This document shows, piece by piece, positions 58,701 through 64,000 of a stretch of DNA of 64,000 bases. Positions within the stretch are counted from its first letter, which is position 1. The number at the start of each line of letters is the position of its first letter. The DNA is from Bolinopsis microptera (lineage: Eukaryota; Ctenophora; Tentaculata; Lobata; Bolinopsidae): contig NC_087073.1 in assembly GCF_026151205.1 (NCBI RefSeq), forward strand, positions 2,066,501-2,130,500. Direction: 5' to 3'. Position numbers and translations under genes: made by a program. The notes beneath the pieces were generated by a model. The model worked only from the letters and a program-made list of their open reading frames with translations, made no database searches and had not been told where the DNA came from.

Positions 58701-59242
58701 ATAGAAGGATTAACAAGAGTTATCAAAAGAAAGTTAAGAGAGAAAACCCAAAGAATGAATAAAGATACTAGACGCCTGAGGCGGCTGGAATACTTGACTC
58801 TATTCATCTTACCAGGGAGAAGAACATTTCTTATAAACCATGAGGAGATAATTACAAAGAAAAGTTTGATGTGGGAGCAAGCAAGAAATGGTATAAGATA
58901 ACGTGGGCTGTCAAGGAGTAGAGAGGAATGAATATTAGAATCTAGGGGGAATACGGTGTTCATGGACCTAGTCGTGGAGAGAAGAATTGGGAGAAGGTAA
59001 GTCATGATGAGAGAATAGAAGAGAAACATATGATTATGATAATTGTAGTTGATGTGTGGGGTGCATGGAGAATTAAATGTGTAAATTTTGTTAGGTATAA
59101 ACGTGTTCATATGTATATGTGCATTTCTTGACTGTGTACGAGGCCTTTTGCATGCAAAAAGACCTATTCTAAGTCTAAACGATTCATTGTCTAACATATG
59201 GGAAAATGGGCAGTGACCGAATGTACCTGAAATAGGAGGCAT
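55727..59242 (-). CDS. LINE ORF2: hydrophobic leader, NPGP motif, AP-endonuclease, reverse transcriptase
   Basis: 1171 residues, intact. Residues 1-180 are an unusual extension with three hydrophobic stretches (about 72-90, 114-143, 158-177), ending in MLNPGP (181-186), which resembles a 2A peptide (DxExNPGP) but lacks its Asp and Glu. The endonuclease spans about 188-435: YQNVQG, LNETWL (Glu236), GDFNLP (359-364), SDH (429-431). The reverse transcriptase is at about 650-930: VPIFKKGKK, NYRPISL, HGFLEHKSC, YFDFAKAFDSVNH (Asp784), SGVPQGSILGP and YADDTKIW (Asp875/876). No RNase H. All catalytic motifs are present. The family is CR1/L2-like by architecture. The true start may be a later Met (94 or 146), as the first part of the extension is low-complexity. 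Confidence 0.88.
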   Translation of the reverse strand: MPPISGTFGHCPFSHMLDNESFRLRIGLFACKRPRTQSRNAHIHMNTFIPNKIYTFNSPCTPHINYNYHNHMFLFYSLIMTYLLPILLSTTRSMNTVFPLDSNIHSSLLLDSPRYLIPFLACSHIKLFFVIISSWFIRNVLLPGKMNRVKYSSRLRRLVSLFILWVFSLNFLLITLVNPSMLNPGPNSLSVLYQNVQGLIPFSNLSSLHPLLDGNKISELQSFANIEQPDIIALNETWLKKSVSSNEIFPSSQYEIFRNDRTRKTHPQDPNNPKKFRENGGGVLLAVRSDLDATTTRLPVSLGAEMLAVKIVFPNKESIVICTCYRVGTLGLPNHDVIVSYIRKLVSKKNPPKIYVIGDFNLPHTDWLSSSSTVPIEQSFIDSFSDLSLSQLITSPTHKSGNTLDILLSNYDNTIDNLNVCDPHSVCKSDHFPVTFSIKSSFSRKKTPKRKIYNYKKANWDMINRELCSINWQVLECLDPDSSWKLVKDCIMNLVDIHIPKVTIKSEFQPPWFDSELFSSCRKKDRLRAKFKISGSISDELKFVTSRKDFKRLSSAKIRDNLFNSDDPALITKKFWSHVKYKSNSCRIPNCVSYSGQLRFKPKAQAELFNSFFYNQFSDPSLYDTDISYVNDVDFDIDFDHRDVRKLLSNINSNKAQGPDGIHGKILKNCSVGLAYPLTCIFRGSYNSGYIPQEWKLANVVPIFKKGKKSEVENYRPISLTCLVMKVFERIVKRKLLSLTSTLLDPRQHGFLEHKSCTTNMVDFCDSLALSLNENIINHVVYFDFAKAFDSVNHDILLHKLKTLYNIDGTLLKFLTNYLQGRYQRVVIGNEMSSTLSVNSGVPQGSILGPLLFVLFINDIPLGLSDNTDIVLYADDTKIWRKIHSSSDNTNLQMDIDYLSDWALRNKMRFHPAKCKVLIVSGKPSLSPPFAYNLDGSPLVYVELEKDLGVDVTPKLSWNSQCDRIYTKACQQLGMVRRDGHIVIDQKRRRALYLSLVRSQFENCSIIWRPCNKSLSDKLESLQKRAIKWILSEEGRSYPPEQYVKKCKLVDILPLSQKFDLNDLIFFHKVLNNLIPVSLPHYLSLYQGTSRLRRCHLDSLSIVSSILPKLSQNSHTTCTSNSPLAKSFFYRTHILWNGLPLQVRQIVSTSLFKAEVTKHLWKSLLDSETTV

Positions 59243-59339
59243 AAAATTGAGAAAAAGATTAAATCAGAGATTTGTTTGAGTTTAAATTTTAGGCGCAACG
59301 TCTTAATCAAAATATTAAATGAAAGAAAAGATCAAAGAT

Positions 59340-60722
59340 TTAAATTCCCAGAAGATTATTTACAACCCTGTCAAAACTGTGTTCGTTTACAACAAACTTA
59401 AGCCAAGTGGACAGTAAACCTACTCCTCTCATGTTGAGATGAAGCCAATCATGGTATAGAAGTTCATTACAGGATCTAAAGTCTCGAGTTAAAAAGTCTG
59501 AGAAACAGTCTAAGAACACGCAATTATTATTTAGGCATAAGTCTTTAAGTAGATTATTAAAATCTAGAACATTCTTTGCTATGTAGGAATATAAACACTT
59601 AATAGGAAGACAACATTGGATAATTATAATTGCAGCGGGAAATAACTGCTTAGTGGTGTCAATCAAGTCATTAAGATACTTCCTAAGGAACTGAACCCCA
59701 TACTTAGAATGTTTTATGTCATTTGTACCAACACTCAATATAATCTTTTCAATATCGTCAGCTTCTGCAGCTGCATGAGTTTTATGAAAATGCTGAATAT
59801 TTTCAGTGATATCTCTAATTTTTGCACCACTTTGGGACACATTGATTACTTTCCTTCCCCGGAATCCCAACTTATTTGTCCGTACGAATTTTGTCATTGA
59901 CGTACCAAACAGGACAGTGGTTTTCCTGCTCTTCGGTTTTCTTGGAGCATTTCGGTAGTAAAGGGTTGGTGTTGAGGTGGTGGTGGGCGGCATAGGAATT
60001 GTAGTGAGGACATTCTGCTCCCTGACTACATTTGTATCTGTCTTCGGTATCTGGCAGCGAAAAGATAAGCTATACCGAGTCTCCTTAGCTGATCTCTCTG
60101 CACGAACCTTGTGAAGACAATATTCCTGACACCCCGGTTTCATAATATACAAACTACAGTCCTTTGGGGTGATATGGCATTTACTGTTACATCGCTTATC
60201 CCCATTTTCTGGAATTATGTCTAGGGTCCTCTCAGCTCCAAATGAAACTACATAAATACCTTGCGACTGGTCAAGAGACACCTCGTCGTCGTTGTGGTAC
60301 CTAGTTGCACAAGAACCAGACTTGTACATGCTTGCTAGGCATGAGTTTAGCTTGCAGCCAAACTTGGAGTTGATATCATGCATAAGCTCTGATATCCCAG
60401 GATAATTTAAAATATCGATTGGCTCCTTAGTCGTGGTGTGTCCATTTGAGGAAGACCATACATATTCTTCTCCAGTGGAAGTGAGCCACTTTGTGGCAGT
60501 TTTCACAGCAGTTTGCTTGGCCATAAGTGTTTCAAGTTCAGACATCAACGTGCCATGTTGAACACTCTTGTTTTGAACAAAATCTGAATGCAACTCCAAG
60601 AAGTCCTCGCATTTAACAGAATCCCTCTTCAGTTTCATGACATTCTCAACACTGGCCTTAAGAGCTTTCAGCTCTTTTAATGAAAACGAGTTTAAAACAT
60701 TGGTAACAGAATTCAGATCCAT
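59340..60722 (-). CDS. LINE ORF1: AlkB-like 2OG-Fe(II) dioxygenase fused to SGNH esterase
   Basis: 460 residues, intact, 97 nt before ORF2. Residues 1-80 are helical and Leu/Lys-rich. Residues about 100-225 match the AlkB fold: RYHNDDE gives the metal ligands His143 and Asp145; IYVVSFGAERTLDI is the core strand; LYIMKPGCQEYCLHKVRAER gives the second metal His204; TRYSLSFR gives Arg216 and Arg222 for 2-oxoglutarate and substrate, as in the AlkB R-x5-R. Residues about 268-442 match SGNH hydrolases: FGTSM (nucleophile Ser275), SQSG (Gly299), GTND (332-335) and DWLH (Asp425, His428). A Pro/Thr linker (243-262) joins them. SGNH esterases are known in CR1-like ORF1; the AlkB part would act on alkylated or methylated RNA/DNA. 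Both assignments come from motifs only. Confidence 0.8.
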   Translation of the reverse strand: MDLNSVTNVLNSFSLKELKALKASVENVMKLKRDSVKCEDFLELHSDFVQNKSVQHGTLMSELETLMAKQTAVKTATKWLTSTGEEYVWSSSNGHTTTKEPIDILNYPGISELMHDINSKFGCKLNSCLASMYKSGSCATRYHNDDEVSLDQSQGIYVVSFGAERTLDIIPENGDKRCNSKCHITPKDCSLYIMKPGCQEYCLHKVRAERSAKETRYSLSFRCQIPKTDTNVVREQNVLTTIPMPPTTTSTPTLYYRNAPRKPKSRKTTVLFGTSMTKFVRTNKLGFRGRKVINVSQSGAKIRDITENIQHFHKTHAAAEADDIEKIILSVGTNDIKHSKYGVQFLRKYLNDLIDTTKQLFPAAIIIIQCCLPIKCLYSYIAKNVLDFNNLLKDLCLNNNCVFLDCFSDFLTRDFRSCNELLYHDWLHLNMRGVGLLSTWLKFVVNEHSFDRVVNNLLGI

Positions 60723-60904
60723 AGTGAAGGAAAGAGGGAGGAGAAGATGGCGGTGAGGGAGGAGAAAATGGCGAAGTCAATACTGTAGCCCAGGAAGTAG
60801 AACTAGATGCGTTGCTTAGGATACAAACGGTCACGTCATAGTCTCTTCTATCGCTTTGACATTGGGACCTCAAATTATTTGTTATATAGTAGTGTTGAAA
60901 GTAT

Positions 60905-61015
60905 TAAAACTGATATAGTAGTGTTGAAAGTATTAAAACATAAATAGAGAGTGCGGTTCAAGACGACATTTTCGGAAGAGCCTACAGTACGATATTATAA
61001 CAATGCCAGCAAAGA
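60905..61015 (+). repeat. Direct duplication and possible remnant of the 31-bp minisatellite
   Basis: ATATAGTAGTGTTGAAAGTA occurs twice (starting about 60884 and 60913). It is followed by TAGAGAGTGCGGTTCAAGAC (from 60944), a near match to the 31-bp unit, and by CAATGCCAGCAAAGACTACA. The array seems to resume in degenerate form on the far side of the LINE. Confidence 0.45.
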
Positions 61016-61660
61016 CTACAGTAAAATTTAGGTGGCATGAAAACTACCCCCTATACAGGACCATTCACATTCTAACTTAATTAAGATATCAGTTTTCGTC
61101 TCAAATGATCACGGAGATTTACCCCCACGTTCTTCCCGAAAGCGGAATCATCACCCATTAACTACCCCGCACACACAGCACACACAACATCCCCCCAAAC
61201 ATGACTTAACAGCTCCTCATTACATTAAACCTTTTGTTTAAGTAGCCTGTTACCAGGAAGAACCGCTAAAAAGAGAAATCACTAAAGACAGAGTGCCGCC
61301 CAGACTGATGGACAGGCACCCGTTTAGGTCACAACATGCTAACACGATGATATAATGCACTAAATTTAATTATTTTATACTTTTAGCTTCTAAATAAGCT
61401 GTCACTAATTCGGTGGCTGCAGGTTTCCTGACTATAGCAGAGTATAGCCAGTCGCCCGCCGTGAGCATGTTCAGTATCACCTAACTAATAGCTGGCACCT
61501 CCCTTTTTCACTGAGCCTTTTTCTAACCGTGTATTCAAGATTTCAAGATTATTTGCACAGGATTGCAACAATTTAAAGCTTAAAGTACGCAAGGTATGTC
61601 ATTGTTTATGAAGCCATTGACTGCATTTGTGGATCAATGATCGTACTGGCATTTAACGTC

Positions 61661-61748
61661 TCCGCAAAACATAACTGGTATTTACTGAAACAATATGGAA
61701 CTTTTCCGCAAAACATAACTGGTATTTATTGTAACAATATGGAACATA
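61661..61748 (+). repeat. 44-bp tandem duplication
   Basis: Two copies of TCCGCAAAACATAACTGGTA followed by TTTA(C/T)TG(A/T)AACAATATGG; start points 61661 and 61705. Confidence 0.85.
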
Positions 61749-64000
61749 AACTAAGATTATTTACCAGTTGGAACTTATTTGGTGCCACTAACTACCTCGA
61801 TAGCACGAGATTAGCCCTATACATATTAGGCATTAGCGCAATTAAAACAAAATTTACAAAATTTACACAACCTGATGACTGATTGCTCTACATGCGGTAA
61901 TAATATATACTACAAAGTGATCAGGCACAGGTTTACTGCTGTATAAGTATAACTAAGAAACTGTTCGAAAGTTGGGCGTAGGCGTCTCGAAAAAAGGTCA
62001 ACTGAAGTGCAAATTGATCACAAATTGCTTCTTGCGCTGACGCACCTTATTGGCATCAATGTTTTGACATCCTATCGTCTTGGCACCTGGTACAATTATA
62101 CTCCTCGAAATCGTGGTTATGGAGTGAAAACTAGTCGATCAAATTATACTCAAACGAACAAATAATACACAGATGGATATTGGATATGAGAAATTATTTC
62201 TGAAGAAACTGAGATTCAGTGAATAAAAAAGTGTGCCGATAAGACAATAAGCATTTGTGTAATTGGGGAATAAGGTTTCCAATTACGTAATTTGTCTTTG
62301 TCTGATAATTGATTTTTCGCCGCAGACCGCCTATCTCAAAATTCAGATTTTTTCCTGTAAATTTCTTTTACAACTGTCCGGCAATTAAACAGCAAGGGTT
62401 TCTTGGTCGACAAAGATATGATTAAATAATAAATATATATATGGGTAATCGATTTTTATTTTGGCGAAAGACCCGTATAACTTTGAACTATCCAAAGAAA
62501 CCGTAAAGCGAATTTTTATTTAGAAGACGAAAGGGATAATGGATATGACGATATTATCGGCAAAATCACAACCTGGTAACCTCGACAAATGTTCTGTGAG
62601 AAACTGTCAGTCAAATATTTCATTATCGGCAAATTTATTGACGCTTCGATTATGTCATAATGCAACGCAGCGATCCAACGGACGATATCTGTTTTCAACT
62701 CAACCAACGGTTTCTGCTTACCAGTATGCAGACTGATGAATATTCGAATAATGTTATGGAATTTTAAAATGAATGCATTTCTCGGGATTCCAGAATTGTC
62801 GCCATTTATCCGACGAATTGATATTTTCGCAAGCAAGATAAGCACATTTAATAGCAATTATTTGGGCAATAGCTTGACTATCTTTATGTTTTATCTGTCT
62901 TAACGCTGTGTCTGTTTAAAATTTAAACCATTTTCTTAATCGAATGACGGAAATGGCAAAATTTATTATCACCAAGGCAATTGATAACGAAAATAGTGAA
63001 AGTTTTGACGAATTATTATTATTTATTATTTGCTTCACAATTTGTGCCATCTATTTGAGAATTCCTAAAATGTTGATGGTGAATGATCTCACACTCACAT
63101 GAAACATTGACGCTTATAACTTAACATGGTGGGTTAGAACTGACATAATTACATTATGACTTTATACTGAGATCATGATATAGTTTCAATCTTTTCTGAG
63201 GGTCGGTGACTCTGTATATTTAGATCATCTAGTTAATAGTTGCAATATTCTCTGACGGAGGATTGCCGACAAACACTTCAGCTCATTCGCATTGATAACT
63301 CAAATTTTAAACTTAACTGTAGAATATTCGATACCAAGATCATGTTGTCGGTTGTTCTTTTTAGTTTATGATCTAAAGTTGGAGCGTAAATGAAGAACAG
63401 GACCGAGTTGTATTGCAAAGTACCTCCGTGAGGCTCACTTGTCTTCTGAGTAGAAGACACCCCCGTGTATTCAATGAGCTGATATTTGATATCACTAGCT
63501 CCGTTAATCCTTCAGACCGTCCAACGGTTAATCAATTGTTTATTAATTTTCCCTGAATAAAAGCTGTAACTGGCGGAGTCGCCATCCGACCAGTCGGGAA
63601 TTAGAAGTTTAATCGTCCCTGAAGAGCCCTGTCAATTAATCCTCGTAGTGACTTATTGGAGCTTGGTAAATTAGCTAACAAAGAGTAACATTGCATCCCT
63701 TTTGTTAAGAAACCGACAACGAGAATTGGACGGGCTCTTTAACATCAAGATCCGCATATATAAGGTCACATGGCCCTTGCTAGACTGCAGAAACATGTCG
63801 GTCACATGATATAAGTTAGACCTAAGTACCAAACAAACCAGCTGTCAAGTTGTGGTCTATTGTCGGGGCCCACCTGGCCCATTCTCACTACTACCACCCT
63901 GACTGTAGTCAAATATATTCCTCTCTTCGGGCAGCATTGTAAGTGCAACTAGGCTGAGCTGTAGCTCACCACCGCACTGTGTCCGCCCTCTCAAGACGTA
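61749..64000. other. AT-rich region, no gene recognised
   Basis: No ORF with recognisable motifs on either strand. The last kilobase becomes more GC-rich and may be upstream sequence of a gene outside the window. Confidence 0.4.
63757..63763 (+). promoter_or_regulatory. Candidate TATA box
   Basis: GCATATATAAGGTCACATGG context, similar in layout to the TATA boxes at 23534 and 36471. No downstream exon identified before the window ends. Confidence 0.3.

Larger units (their letters stand above)
55662..60892 (-). mobile_element. Intact LINE with AlkB-SGNH ORF1 and endonuclease-RT ORF2
   Basis: ORF1 (60722-59340) and ORF2 (59242-55727) are both open and separated by 97 nt. Candidate target-site duplication TGTTGAAAGTAT lies at 55650-55661 and 60893-60904; a further copy at 60922-60933 belongs to a local tandem duplication. 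If correct, the element is about 5.2 kb. The 3' end after ORF2 is AT-rich with TTATTATTATT but no clean simple tail. Open ORFs suggest recent activity. Confidence 0.75.

Overview
This is a 64 kb piece of an animal nuclear genome: AT-rich, with genes split by GT-AG introns, several families of non-LTR retrotransposons, a tRNA-derived SINE, MITEs and large minisatellites. The host genes are a secreted thrombospondin-type-1 protein built from duplicated modules, a class I bHLH E-protein (TCF3/4/12/daughterless family) and a rhodopsin-like GPCR. TTAGGG motifs occur inside one transposon family. A cnidarian or another early-branching invertebrate would fit, but the sequence alone does not fix the species.

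Layout. 1-6.1 kb: noncoding repeats, then a six-exon minus-strand gene (3346-5660) for a secreted TSP1/DUF3011-like protein of about 488 residues; a decayed extra exon lies just upstream. 6.1-17.2 kb: a transposon graveyard. It holds a frameshifted LINE reverse transcriptase split by a TTAGGG-bearing MITE, a pair of LTR-like repeats, nested fold-back repeats, a SINE, a 5'-truncated RNase H LINE with a 14-bp target-site duplication, and a non-autonomous hAT element with an 8-bp duplication. 17.2-27.4 kb: apparently noncoding, rich in CACGTG E-boxes and tandem TTACGTCA sites. 27.46-28.9 kb: a 39-bp minisatellite. 29.9-34.5 kb: an intact two-ORF LINE (PHD/CCCH ORF1; endonuclease-reverse transcriptase ORF2). 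34.98-44.2 kb: the E-protein gene, eight exons and 463 residues reconstructed, with an 8-bp satellite, microsatellites, a LINE relic and a SINE in its introns. 45.9-47.2 kb: the GPCR (minus strand). 49.2-55.1 kb: a 31-bp minisatellite of about 190 units. 55.7-60.9 kb: a second intact LINE on the minus strand. 60.9-64 kb: no gene recognised.

The most unusual object is the second LINE. Its ORF1 appears to join an AlkB-like 2-oxoglutarate/Fe(II) dioxygenase domain (H143-x-D145, H204, R216/R222) to an SGNH esterase domain (S275, GTND 332-335, D425/H428). Its ORF2 starts with a hydrophobic extension ending in NPGP, resembling a 2A element, just before the endonuclease. This suggests a retrotransposon that carries its own nucleic-acid demethylase or repair enzyme together with a hydrolase.

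All exon structures were joined by hand from splice signals and reading phase; no transcript or database evidence was available.
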